This document shows, piece after piece, positions 45,793 to 56,688 of a stretch of DNA of 64,000 bases. Below the pieces are notes generated by a model. That model made no database searches. It worked only from the letters and a program-made list of their open reading frames with translations, and had not been told where the DNA came from. A program made the translations under genes and the position numbers. Position 1 is the stretch's first letter. Every line of letters starts with the position of its first letter. The stretch is taken from positions 13,427,554 through 13,491,553 of the forward strand of contig JBBCBC010000024.1 of NCBI GenBank assembly GCA_037126765.1. Direction: 5' to 3'. Source of the DNA: Stenogyne calaminthoides. Lineage: Eukaryota; Streptophyta; Magnoliopsida; Lamiales; Lamiaceae.

Positions 45793-47220
45793 TTCTACGA
45801 CAATAGATTCAGCGTAGAGTTCTCGACTGATTAGTGTACTATAAGGAATCGAGCTACTCAATAGATTTTGCTAATTGGTTCTAGGAAAGGAACGATCTAC
45901 ACTGCAAATTGGGACAGTTGTCCAAGAAATGCTTGCCTAATTGTTAAGAGTTCTAAAAGCAACAGTTGGATCTGGCACAAGAGAATGAGCCATCTGAACT
46001 TTAAGACTCTTAACAAGATAGCAAGGATGTCCTTGGTTGAGGGACTCCCGAATGAAGTTTTCTCTAAGGATTAGACATGTGCCGCATGTCAGAAGGGAAA
46101 GCAAGTCAAGACTTCATTCAAAGGGATTCCTTCACCTCCATCCAGCAGAGTATTGCAGCAGCTCCATATGGATTTATTTGGACCAGTTACACCACTATGT
46201 TTCAGCGGACGCAAATACACTCTTGTGATCGTGGATGATTTCTCCAAATTCACCTAGGTTGTATTCTTGTATAAGAAGAATGAAATTACAACAAAGACAC
46301 TTGAGCTGATCAAGAGATTACAGAATGAGAAAGGTGTCAGTGTTGTGAAATCAGATCAGATAAGGGAACTGAATTCTTGAATTCATTCATTGCCGATTTT
46401 TGCAAAGAGTTTGGGATATAGCATGAGACATCAACCGCCAGAACGCCACAACAGAATGGTGTAGCAGAAAGGAGGAACAGAACACTCAAAGAAGCTGCTC
46501 GCACAATGTTGACTGAACATGCAACTCCAAACCGTTTCTGGGCAGAATCAACACTGCATGTCACACTCAGAACAAATGTTCTCTGACTAAGACTCTCTTC
46601 AAAACACCCTATGAACTGTGGAAGGGCAGAAAACCTCGTGTTTCTTACTTCCATGTTTTCGGGTGCAAGTGTTTTATTCATAACAATGGAAAGACACAGT
46701 TGAAAACCTTCAAAGCTAAGTCAGATGAGGGTATATTCTTAGAATATTCCTCAACCAGCAAAGCTTTCAGAGTGTTCAACAGGCGAACCCTAGTTGTGGA
46801 GGAGACACCTCATGTGGTCTTTGATGAGACATCCTCTGAACAGGAGAAATCTATCGCAGAACAAGTCGTACCAGATCAACCAGTACCTGATGTTCAGAAA
46901 ATGGATCAGTTGAGTATCAAAGAAAAGGAATCCCGTCACGGTGTATGTTCCTAACTTTATCTTGATGATTCACCAGGTCAGTCAGAACCTAAGGTACGTA
47001 CAACTGTCAATGAAGAAGCTGGTATAACTGAGACAGTAACAACTAAACCATCTGGTTCAGGGGGAACACCTGTTGTTCCAGCGGACAGACTTCAGCATAT
47101 GATGAGTCCAACATCAGCTGAGATATGTCCATGCCAAGTGGATCCTACTGAAGTACCTCTCCCAGTCTCTAGTGACGAATCACTATCAGAAGAGGATGAT
47201 GATCTCTAAACTGATGAAAA
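45793..47220 (+). pseudogene. Pre-integrase and integrase of element C
   Basis: The pre-integrase zinc region reads WHKRMSHLNFKTLN...CAACQKG, with a TAG at 46072-46074 between its His and Cys pairs. The core has MDLFGPV (first Asp) and a TAG near 46256 in place of Trp. A one-base loss near 46348 shifts the frame at the second-Asp block, and TPQQNGVAERRNRTLKEAAR carries the catalytic Glu in another frame. ELWKGRKPRVSYFHVFGCKCF and KSDEGIFLEYSST close the domain. Copia integrases insert the cDNA and make the 5-bp duplications seen around A and the solo LTR. Confidence 0.82.
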
Positions 47221-47320
47221 TCAGAGAAGAAGGACCTGTATAACCAGTCACCCAACTGACCTGATCATCGGAGACCCGTTTGATAGAGTCCAAACTAGAC
47301 ATCAGATTGGTGAAAGTGCA

Positions 47321-48480
47321 ATGTATTGTTGCTATCTGTCTTTGAAGGAACCCCTCACAGTTGAAGAAGCTCTAGCTGATGCAAGTTGGATTCTGGCCAT
47401 GCAAGAAGAACTAGAGCAGTTTGAAAGGAATCAAGTTTGGGAACTTGTAGACAGACCAACTCACCAAGATGTGATTGACACTAAGTGGGTCTTCAAGAAC
47501 AAGAAGGATGAGCACAATGTGATAACCATAAATAAGGCAAGACTTGTTGTTAAGGGATATTCACAATCAGAAGGGATTGATTATGATGAAACCTTTGCAC
47601 CAGTCACTCGTCTTGAAGCCATTCGGCTGTTTCTGGCTTATGCTGCTCACAGAGGATTTATTGTGTATCAGATGAATGTAAAGAGTGCATTCTTAAACGG
47701 GGTACTAGCTGAGGAAGTTTATGTTGAACAACCTCCTTGCTTTGAAATGAGCAACCAGGTGCACCGTTTAAGAAAAGCTCTTTATGGACTGAAACAGGCT
47801 CCCAGAGCTTGGTATGATACACTATCTCAGTTCTTGCTAGACAACGGGTTCACTAAGGGACTGATAGACAAAACTTTGTTCAGAATTGAAGACATTCTAA
47901 TGGTTCAGATCTATGTGGACGATATTATCTTCGAATCTCCCAATAAGAACTTATGTGAGAAGTTCAACAAGTTGATGTAAGGGAAATTTGAGATGTCCAT
48001 GATGGGTTAGATGAACTACTTTCTAGGTCTTCAGGTAAGATAAAGTACTGAAGGAACATTCATTTGCCAGGCCAAGTATACAAGAAATCTGTTGGCCAAG
48101 TATGGAGTTCAAAACTACAAGACTGCCAGAATTCCAATGATGACTTCCTTCAGAATGGATCCTGACAAGAATGGTCAGAAAAATAATCAGAAAGAGTATA
48201 GGGCTCTCATTGGATCACTGTTGTACCTGACTGCTAGCAGACCAGATATAACATTCGCAGTAGGTGTATGTGCCAGATTTCAGGCAAATCCAATGTAAAG
48301 CCACCTGGAAGCAGCTAACCAGATCTTAAGTATCTGAAGGGGACAATTAACCTTGGGTTATACTACTCTTCAGATGATAATCTAGAGCTTAGTGGGTACT
48401 CTGATTCTGATTATGGTGGTTGCAGAATAGACAGAAAATCAACCTCAGGTACATGTCAGTTTCTGGGAAATAAGCTGGTC
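47321..48480 (+). pseudogene. Reverse transcriptase of element C
   Basis: Open from 47321 to TAA 47978-47980, covering TKWVFKNKKDEHN, KARLVVKGYSQ, FAPVTRLEAIR, LYGLKQAPRAWYD and YVDDIIF (about 47912-47932). Motif A reads MNVKSAFLNG: the catalytic Asp codon is AAT (47675-47677) where A has GAT. Later in-frame stops at 48008-48010, 48041-48043 and 48296-48298 are TAG or TAA where A has CAG or CAA. The protein is therefore dead by substitution, while the length stays close to normal. Confidence 0.88.
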
Positions 48481-48864
48481 TCTTGATTTTCAAAGAAACA
48501 GACATCTGTTGCCACATCTACTACTGAAGCAGAATATATGGCCGCAGTAAGATGTTGCTCCCAACTGCTCTGGCTTTGTCAGCAGCTGAGGGATTATAAC
48601 GTTATAGCTACGAATGTGTCTATCTTCTGTGACAGTAATAGTGCTATTGTTATCACTCAGAACCCAGTTCTACATACCAGATGCAAGCACGTGGACATCA
48701 GACATCACTTTATCAGAGACCATGTGGAAAAGAAGAACATCAAAATGGAAAAGATCCATACTGATAAGGAGAAAGCTGATATCTTAACCAAGCCACTAGC
48801 TGAAGTCAAATTCAGAGGGCTATGTAATGAGCTAGGACTTCTGGACTTAGGAGAAGATGCACCA
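48360..48864 (+). pseudogene. RNase H of element C
   Basis: GYSDSDYGG, RKSTSGTCQFLG, a TGA at 48484-48486 replacing Trp, then STTEAEYMA, FCDSNSAI, KHVDIRHHFIRDHV and ADILTKPLAE, that is, all catalytic positions of a Copia RNase H. The open stretch 48538-48876 ends a few codons inside Gypsy element E, so its last residues are not native. Confidence 0.85.
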
Positions 48865-49504
48865 TGTTTGGACTAGATAAAATTGACTACTTAAACAATG
48901 AATTTGTGTATAATTGGGTTAAGTATTGACTGTGAAAAACAAGGAAAGCACGAAGAATTGGTGACCCGGTTCGTCTTTTGAATCAGACTACGTTCGGGGG
49001 CTCCAAGCCAGGTATGGATGTATATTATTTATGCCTAGAATACTAAGATGTTCCGCCCTTTTTCATGTGACATCTTAGGTCTATTTATACTTGATATTCT
49101 GTCTTGTAGGCTGGATTTTACATAAGGAAAACTACATTCTCCCCGCCTTCAATCTCGCAAGTCGCCTGTCCCTATGGATTGATTGGAGATCGCCTCTTTA
49201 ATGGGAGCGGATTGGGGAATGGAATTTCCTGCGGATTGATCGGCTTATCGGATGGCATTCTTGATTTAACTTTTAAGTGTCTTTAATACCATTCAAGTTG
49301 TGTTCCGACTTGAAAGGTATTGGCTTATCGCCGATGTGCGGCTTCTGATCTCTAAATGAGGTCGTCATACGAGTTGCTCTCTTCTGCGACTTGGGGGTCT
49401 TTATTCCAAAGATTATCTCTTTTCGGTTGTGCATTGGTGTAGGCCAGCTCCTTTATTCTGTACTTATGGAATACGATGGAAGTGGTTTATTTTATGCCAC
49501 AACA
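48865..49504 (-). repeat. 3' LTR of element E (left end)
   Basis: 640 bp. On the plus strand it runs TGTTTGGACTAG...CCACAACA. TATAAATAG on the minus strand at about 49089-49081. By eye roughly twenty differences from the 534 bases available at 58951-59484, so the insertion is not very recent. Confidence 0.9.
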
Positions 49505-49517
49505 ATTGCCCCTCAAG
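49505..49517 (-). promoter_or_regulatory. Polypurine tract of element E
   Basis: Minus strand CTTGAGGGGCAAT abuts the 3' LTR start, as in element B. Confidence 0.7.
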
Positions 49518-49808
49518 TCGAGGTCGCATGTTTGTTTACTGGGGCATCGACTTGACTCTATGACCGGCATGGACTACGACTTCTTGCCCCGAGTATCCAA
49601 AAAGTCACCTCGAAATTATGAAAAGGCGTATCTCATTTCCTCGGTTTTCGGATATTTGAAATGATGGCCTGCCAGGCCGCTGGCGTGAGGTGCTGCTGGA
49701 AAAACCAATAGGATTCCGCGATGACCCCCACGCGTTAACTCTGCGACTTTAATTGCCTGTAGAGGCTTGATTTATGGCTTATTTGCATTTTGGTCCTTCC
49801 CTTCCTTT

Positions 49809-49816
49809 TATAAATA
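49809..49816 (+). promoter_or_regulatory. TATA box of the antisense gene in E
   Basis: TATAAATA on the plus strand, 163 bases before the ATG at 49972. It is followed by a C/T-rich leader of ordinary plant type. Confidence 0.6.
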
Positions 49817-49971
49817 AGCGGGGAATTAGGTTTTCAAAATTCATTAATTCCCCCTCCGAGAGTTCGAGCAATTTCGAAATTCATCCTCTTCTTCAACAAA
49901 ACGTCTGGATTTTGCTTGCTTCTCCCATTCTTCATCCAGTAACATACTCTTCCATCTCTTACTTTTACACA

Positions 49972-52750
49972 ATGGAAACTGATTTCCCCGGTTCAAGCTC
50001 TGCCCTGCAACCCATGATGATTGCTTCATCCTCCGAGGATAATATTTCGATCGCCCAGCGCCGCCGTCTGGTTTCTGGCTCCACCGCGGGGCACAATGGT
50101 GAAAGCTCGTCAGCCCGTTCGGTGGGTGTCGGGAGAGAAGACGATGCGAACGATGAACCAGTAGATGATCGGTTTCTGGAAGAATTGGATGAAATCGCTC
50201 ATCTCCCATTGTTAGATTTACCACTTCAAACTTCCGATCCTCCAAGGCAATCGACTGCCGCTGGTTCCTCTGCCCCTGTTAGGGATTTCGGGGCCTATGA
50301 AAGGATTTTTTATTATGAGATGAACCATAGTATTACCCTATACAGTTTAATTCAATGCCAAGATCGCAAGTCGGTACCCTCGTGGTTTTGCCTTTATCCG
50401 GAACGGGCGATTCGGTCGGTCGCCGACGTTATGTGTGCACTCTCCGTCGTACATACAAGGTTCCACGGGATGTACATTTTTATGCACCAATTTCTGATGA
50501 AAGTGCCTATCAGCCTCCCTAGGGCATGATTGCGGTGAATCGGCCGACCATGGATGGGATTCATTTCCGCTTCATCCGCTATCTCGCATCTATTTGCCGC
50601 TTGGAACCCGAAGCCTTACTCAAATCACTCCAAGCGGGCTGAGCTACATCATTTCGACTATGATCGTATTGGGACCGACCGGCTTTGAAAAAGGATGCCT
50701 CACCGGGGAGATTGGCTATGTGATGTCGCCTATTGCTCCGCTTTCTGGGATATCACGCCGCGACTTCAAGAAGGGCAAAAGAGCTTGTTAGTGGTATCCC
50801 TAACAAAGTTGATGGATTGCGCGAGAAGTGGTGGTTTGTTGGAGGGGCCTGGGAATCAGTTCCACCGTCCAGCACGTTACCAATTCGAGTCCCTACGGAT
50901 TATGCCATCCGTGTGGAGAATGGTATATTTTTTGTGCTTTTCCTTTTCCACTCGTACTGATCTAATTCTCTTCTTGTCTTGCAGTGTTTACGCCCCGGAC
51001 ATCCGACCTTTACTGGGATTTCAACGAGGCTTTCAAGGCGGCTTCGAGGTATCCTCGCGGTTGGTGTGAAGTCGAGTCGTTGAACATCAAGCTCAATCGA
51101 TTGTCGGCAGGATTGTACACACACCCCCGCCATCTGCGTATCCCCTGTAAGTTTCTGGGGAACATCTTCTAGTGGTAGTCATCTTCATGAGGTTATGTTA
51201 CAATTTTTTAATATGATTGCTCTTGTAGATCCCGAGCTCCCTATCTACCGTCGCGAACCTTCTGCTACTGAGATGGCGTCCAGGTCAAAGTTGGTTCTTA
51301 GCTCGATGAGACGCCAGCAAAGTGTGGGTCCCCGTGGCTCTCCGGTCCAGACTCGATTCCCGCCACCGATAAGGGAAAAAAAAAGTCATCGAATCGCCTC
51401 ACGGCTGGGGATCGCCCCCATAAGGTGTTCGAGAGGACACGAGCTCCCATCTGGCCTCAACGGAGGCCGGAGGAGTCACCACAATTCCACTCCTCCCCTA
51501 CATTGACTATTACCGAGGTCGGCATCCCGATGATTTATTCACGGCTTGGATGGGATTTTAGAGCCCGGTGAAGAAGTAAGCTTGACCGGTCTTGTGTAAT
51601 ATGTTTGTGTTTATAATTCAAACATTCCTTTTCACCGATTGTAGCTTGAGCTGACCCCCCACAAGTTCGGGCGGAAGCATGGAGCTCCCCGAGGTCCCCG
51701 CTTCCTTCCTTTGAAGGTATTCCTGATGATTGGCCCAACTACTTGTCGAGGACAATCAAGAATGTCCTCGAGTGTGGACGCAGATTCCACTCTTCCGCCC
51801 TTGCCGTAAAGTCACGGGTAACTTGTACTGCCGCTCATGCATACCCCGGGGGGGGGCCTTATTTCGAGAAGGCTCAGGTCAATTCGAGCCGAGCTCCCAG
51901 AAATTAGAGAAGGCTTGACGATTTATCTCCCACCAAAGCGAGGATTATTCTCGGCTGCTCACGAAAAGAAAAGAAACCGGAGGTCTAAAAGTCCGATTCG
52001 CTAAGAGGGTTCGTGGCTCGAGGAGTACCAAGGGTGCCGAGGCACATCATGCGCGTAAGATTGCGCCCGTCCGTCTGAAGGAGGATCTGAGTGGCAAAGA
52101 TTCGGATATCAGGGATAGGCCGCGCCGAGGAGGGGCGCCTAACAGATCAAGAGCAAAATGTTAATTTTGCTTTTATTCCAAGAATGGCTGGGGCCATCGT
52201 GTTCGCTCATAGGAAGAACCTCGGCTTCTATTTCTCCGGCCTCATCTCCGAACTGGCCGACTATGTCAGAGTGTTCCATCTTGATCCCGATGTCGTGCTT
52301 GAAATCAAGGATTTAGAGGGACTTGGCATCGATCTGTCCTTCTTTCCTAACCAGAGTCGGATCATGCTTCCCACTCACGATCCTAAAGAAACGCAATCGG
52401 GCGACTCAAGCGGTCCCTCGAGACCCGTGACGGTGAGGTCGATCCTCCGAGGAGGAGGCTATCGACGTCGGCTGGAGCACCTCCCGCACAATAGGGGAGG
52501 TGTTTACCAACCAAAAACTAAGGAGACGGGCTGCCCCCACGCTTATCAGTGTTATTCAAAGAAGAATTAGGTGGGCAAATTTTTGAACATAGTCATTGGT
52601 GTCATTGATGGGATTTTTGGCGTCCTCAAGAATGATAACTTCAAGAATCCTGATAAGAAAAAGGAGATTGAGAAGTTGTTGAACCCCATCGCCAACAATC
52701 CCTTCGATCAGCTATCCATGTATCTCGAAGTCGTCTTCTTAGTCCTTTAA
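49972..52750 (+). pseudogene. Antisense gene inside Gypsy element E (putative gypsy-type transposon protein family)
   Basis: The plus-strand reading is opposite to gag-pol. Exon 1 starts METDFPGSSSALQ at 49972. Three introns have good borders: 50923-50984 (AATG|GTATAT...CTTGCAG), 51147-51228 (CCCT|GTAAGT...CTTGTAG) and 51576-51644 (AGAA|GTAAGC...GATTGTAG). Within exon 1 a frame change near 50450 and stops near 50522 and 50640 break the frame. The segment AVNRPTMDGIHFRFIRYLASIC..LEPEALLKSLQ, followed by REKWWFVGG, resembles the Pfam 'putative gypsy type transposon' family found antisense in Tat elements. Later pieces include 52091-52570, and a TAA at 52748-52750 may be the natural end. Molecular function is unknown. 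Confidence 0.6.
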
Positions 52751-52799
52751 TACTTTGGCATTGGTGAACTCCTTGTGATCAGTACTCAGTCTGAATGTT

Positions 52800-52925
52800 A
52801 TCTTTCATTTCCTGATGTAATCGGCCTCTGGGCTCCTTCGTGTAATTGATTCGACTTCCTGATGTAATGACCTTCGGGCCTTTGTTATTAATGAATGTTG
52901 TTTTCATCTCAATGTGTTGATTTGA
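52800..52925 (+). terminator. 3' end block of the antisense gene in E
   Basis: CTGATGTAAT..GGCCTCTGGGC repeats as CTGATGTAATGACCTTCGGGCC, followed by TTATTAATGAATGTTG. The same arrangement, reversed, is found in element B (11233-11275) and in the foreign block of A (22330-22410). It resembles a plant polyadenylation region. Confidence 0.45.
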
Positions 52926-53318
52926 TTTCCTTTTGCGACTTTAATTATTTGTGAGCATTATCATTCTTAAGTTTCATTTATAAAAATGATATAGTGAACT
53001 CAGGTTTAGTCGTCTTACAAAGTTAGGGGAGGGTGGAACCAGTTAAAGATGCGACCTCACCGCATGTATGTCAAAAATCGTTCCTGGGGGAGGTCGATGT
53101 TTGTATTCATTCGACTTCCCTAGGTTTAACACGAAATGAGATAACATTATTATAAATAGGCATGGAAGAAATCGTTACATGGAACAAATCGACCTCTACT
53201 TATTAATAATACTTCTTCAAGTGTGAAGCATTCCAGGGATATTGAGCCGGAGTGCCATCTGGATGTTCTAGTTCATAAGCTCCATTAGCCAACACCCGTG
53301 TGATTTTGTAGGACCCTC

Positions 53319-53975
53319 CTAATTTGGACCGAAAACACCTTTGGATATCCCCAATGTCTTTTTTAACACAAAGTCCCCGACTTTGAACTGCCGGACTCGA
53401 ACTTTAGAGTTGTAATACTTTTTTGACATCTGCTTATGTCTAGCGTTTCTCAAGTTAGCCTCTAATCTTCTTTCCTCCAGAAGATCTAGGTTCCTGGTTA
53501 GGGCTTCATCGTTATAGTCGATTTTGACTTGCGAGGTCCTGAGTGTTTGAACTTCAACTTTCGAGGGGATTATCGCTTCAGTGCCGAAAACCATGGAGTA
53601 TGGGGTTTCCCCGGTCGAGTTCCGACAGGTCGTCCGATACAACCACAACACGTTTGGCAGCTCGCTGGCCCATTTCCCTTTCTTATCTTCGATCTTAGTT
53701 TTCAATATGTGTTTGATGATCTTATGAACAACTTCGACTTGTCCGTTGGATTGAGGATGATATGGGGTGGAGAATAGTTTGGTGATCTTCCATTTTCTGA
53801 GGAAACCATTAATTTTGGACCCATCGAACTGCTTTCCATTATCCGATATGATAATTTGGGGAAGGCCAAATCGGCAAATGATATTTCGCCAGATGAATTT
53901 TATGACATGCTCTTGATCTATGGTCGCCAATGCTTCAGCCTCAGCCCATTTTGTGAAGTAATCCACAACAACCAA
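53319..53975 (-). pseudogene. Integrase core of Gypsy element E
   Basis: Open for 218 codons: VVVDYFTKWAEAEAL (first Asp), IISDNGKQFDG (second Asp) and HPQSNGQVEVVHKIIK (Glu), so the catalytic D-D-E triad is intact. Then ETPYSMVFGTEAIIP and the basic C-terminal VGDFVLKK block. It reaches a stop at about 53319 without a chromodomain. The upstream zinc-binding part is in 54528-54073. Confidence 0.85.
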
Positions 53976-54072
53976 GGCTTACTTGACGGAGCCCGGGGCT
54001 GTCGAAAGCGGCCCGATGGTATCTATCCCCCACTTCGCAAAAGGCCATGGACTGAGAATGCTAGAGAGCTCC

Positions 54073-54528
54073 TCAGGGGCGACTTTGATTGCAGGAGCAT
54101 GGATTTGACATTTGTGACATTTTCTTGCAAATACTAACGCGTCGCGCCTCAGAGCGGTAAAAAATACCCTTGCAGAGTATCACCTTGTGAGCAGTGGATC
54201 GCTTTGGCGTGGTTTCAGATACTCCATCATGTATCTCACGCATAATAGTTTGACCTTGTTCTGGTGTGATGCATCGGAGTAGGGGTATGTTGAAGCCCCG
54301 CTTGTAGAGGTCGTTGTTTATAAGAGTATAACGAGCCGCACACAATTGTAGTTGTTTTGACCGTATCCTGTCCTTTGGTAATATCCCCGTCATCAAGTAG
54401 TCGATGATTGGTGTCATCCAGTTCACAGCTGGGGTATCAAGGGTAGCGACCACTATGTGTGCAGTGGAAGGGTGGGAGAGATTAGTGATGGTGACATCAT
54501 TCATCTCTGCTGGCCCCTCCGAGGTCAC
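54073..54528 (-). pseudogene. RNase H-integrase linker and integrase zinc-binding region of E
   Basis: Reads WMTPIIDYLMTGILPKDR, YTLINNDLYKRGF, PLLRCITPEQGQTIMREIHDG, the standard Gypsy lead to integrase. The His of EIHDG is present. The following His and the Cys pair are reached only through a frame change (CKKMSQMSNPCS in the wrong frame), so the frame to the core is broken near 54150-54000. Confidence 0.75.
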
Positions 54529-54536
54529 TAGTCGTG

Positions 54537-54821
54537 CTAGAGCATCATTTCATGAGTTCGTCTCTGTACTAGCTTGATGTGTATTTGTTCAAACTTTAGG
54601 CATAATTTCTTGACGACCTCCTGATAAGCGGACATTTGTTCATCTCTGGCTTCATACTCCCCTGACACTTGGCATGATACAAGTTGAGAGTCGGTGTATA
54701 CCTGTAGTCTTTTAATTCCCATGGCTATGGACATCTCCAAACCACTGATCAATGCTTCATATTCTGCTTCATTGTTGGTAGCTGAAAATTCAAAGGTGAT
54801 AAGCGTTAAAAGCGGTGCCAT
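54537..54821 (-). pseudogene. RNase H of Gypsy element E
   Basis: FEFSATNNEAEYEALISGLEMSIAMGIKRLQVYTDSQLVSCQVSGEYEARDEQMSAYQ contains the E (NEAEYEA) and D (YTDSQL) catalytic residues of the plant Gypsy RNase H. The block before it, 55120-54825, is full of stops, so the first Asp region is not readable. Confidence 0.8.
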
Positions 54822-55123
54822 CCAAAATTAATCAAGACCGCGTCTTACGATTTGTTTGTCAGCGGATCCATCCACATACATCTCCCAAGGGACAATTTGC
54901 TTCATTGGTTTACGGTGGGAAGGTTAGCTCAAGATGAAATCGGCCGTAGCTTGTGCTTTTATGGCGGTCATGATGCATAAGTTACACCATATTGCCCGAC
55001 TTCAATTGCCCATTTGAGGTAACGCCTTGGGTGGTGTCGGTCGTTCTGCGAGAATGTTGCGGAGGGGTAACGGGTGAGAACTTTGACACGATGGTCAAAA
55101 AGTATGGCCTCAATTTTTTACAC

Positions 55124-56300
55124 TCATGACCAATCGTAAGCCAACTTCTCCATCGGGATATATTGCTTTCGATCTGAGAGTCGATTTACAAAATATATGG
55201 GGAGGTGGGATTGACCTTCTGCACGCATGAGAACAACACTCGAGAGTTGTTTACGAGGGGACCAATCTGTGAAAAGTTTCTCCCCACAGGACGGTTTGGC
55301 TAAGATCTCGACATCGGCCAGGTAGGCCTTTATTTTATCGAAGGCTTCCTGACCTTCCGTAGTCCATTCAAATTTTGACCTCCGTCGGATCATATCAAAC
55401 ATGGGCTTGCATTTATCCCCCATTCGGGAGATGAACCTATTCAACGCGGCTAGGCATCCTGTCACTTTTGGACTTTCGATCGCTTCAGCGGTGCCCCCCA
55501 TGTCTAAAATTGCTTGTATCTTGGCTGGGTTAGCCTCAATCCCTCGCTTGCTAACCAAATGACCCATAAATTTTCCTGACTCAACCCCAAAATTACACTT
55601 TTTCGGATTGAGTTTCATGTTAAATCTCCTGAGCACCTCGAAGGTTTACGCGAGATGCATCAGGTGATCCTCCTTTCGCAAGATTTTAACGACGATGTCA
55701 TCCACATATACTTCCACCGACTTGCCAATTTTATCGGCAAACATGTGATTGACCAGTCATTGGTATGTTGCCCCAGCATTCCAAAAGCCAAATGACATTC
55801 TTTTCCAACAATACATATTCTTTTCGGTTAAGAAAGATGTATGTTTTTGATTGGGTTCGTGCATGGCTATTTGATGATATCCAACAAACGCATCCATGAA
55901 CGACATCATTTCGTAGCCCGCTGTGTTGTCAATTAAATGGTCAATGTGTGGCATTGTGAAGAAATCTTTCGGACAGGCCTCATTGAGGTCGGTGAAGTCG
56001 ATACAAAGTCGCCAAGTACCGTTTGACTTCTTTACGAGCACGACATTGGCCTCCCATCGGGGTTGGTCCGCTTGCATGATCAAGTCGTTATCTAATAACT
56101 TATTTACTTCTTCCGCGAGGGCTGCATACTTTTCTGGGCTATGGGTCGCTTTGTCGGGTGTATGTGGAGTCGGTGGCATGCGATCTCTGGATCAATTCCC
56201 ACCATATCCTTGTGTGACCAAGCGAAAACGTCAAGATTCTTTTTCAAGAAATCAATCACATCCAACCTAAGGTCGCTAGGGATTCTGGACCAGATAATGA
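55124..56300 (-). pseudogene. Reverse transcriptase of Gypsy element E
   Basis: 56179-55757 reads WEANVVLVKKSNGTWRLCIDFTDLNEACPKD and MSFMDAFVGYHQI (motif A, catalytic Asp present), then a stop near 55760. VEVYVDDIV (about 55715-55689) is in frame between stops. 55636-55124 holds FNMKLNPKKCNFGVESGKFMGHLVSKRGIEANP and the connection region. The block is typical plant Gypsy RT, broken by a few stops. YVDD and motif A survive. Confidence 0.82.
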
Positions 56301-56688
56301 CCTCCAGCTCGGGCCGAGTTGGATCTACTTAGATCCTTTCGAGCTCTTCCCTCGGCTCAGCTCGGGGTCCTTCAACTCTCGGATCATCTATCTCCTCTTT
56401 GGGCACGAATTCCTCTGGCTCAGGTCCTAACCTTGGGTCAAAATCCTCGCGCTTCCTCTTGGTTGCCTTTACAATGGTTAATTTATCATTGCACTCTTCA
56501 TTATCCAACATCATTACTTGCTGATTTGGTGCATGCGTTGAATTGAAATAAGACACAGAGTAAAGCAAACATCCTCTAGCACCAACTTGGTCACCCTTTA
56601 TGGTGCCAACAGTCCCACTTTTGGTGGGAAATTTTACACATAAGTAGTAAGTGGAGGTGGCAGCCTCAAATTCATGCTCAAAAGGCAT
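56301..56688 (-). pseudogene. Protease-RT junction of Gypsy element E
   Basis: After the stop at about 56689 the frame continues with FEAATSTYYLCVKFPTKSGTVGTIKGDQVGARGC, the standard Tat-type spacer between protease and RT, then an acidic Pro/Glu-rich stretch to 56329. The Met at 56688 is incidental; this is the continuation of the gag-protease ORF after a nonsense codon. Confidence 0.7.

Larger units (their letters stand above)
42698..48864 (+). mobile_element. Element C: Copia (Sirevirus-like) retrotransposon, interrupted by Gypsy E
   Basis: 5' LTR, primer site, gag, integrase, RT and RNase H are present in order and are the best preserved of this family in the window. The coding region stops at 48864, where Gypsy element E is inserted, only a few codons after RNase H. 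The 3' half of C (downstream ORF, 3' LTR) must lie beyond E and D, outside the window. The protease and the gag tail are deleted. Most remaining defects are single C-to-T type stops rather than frameshifts. Confidence 0.88.

Noticed and set aside
53529..54137. Plus-strand ORFs opposite E integrase
   Set aside because: Antisense shadows of the D-D-E integrase frame.
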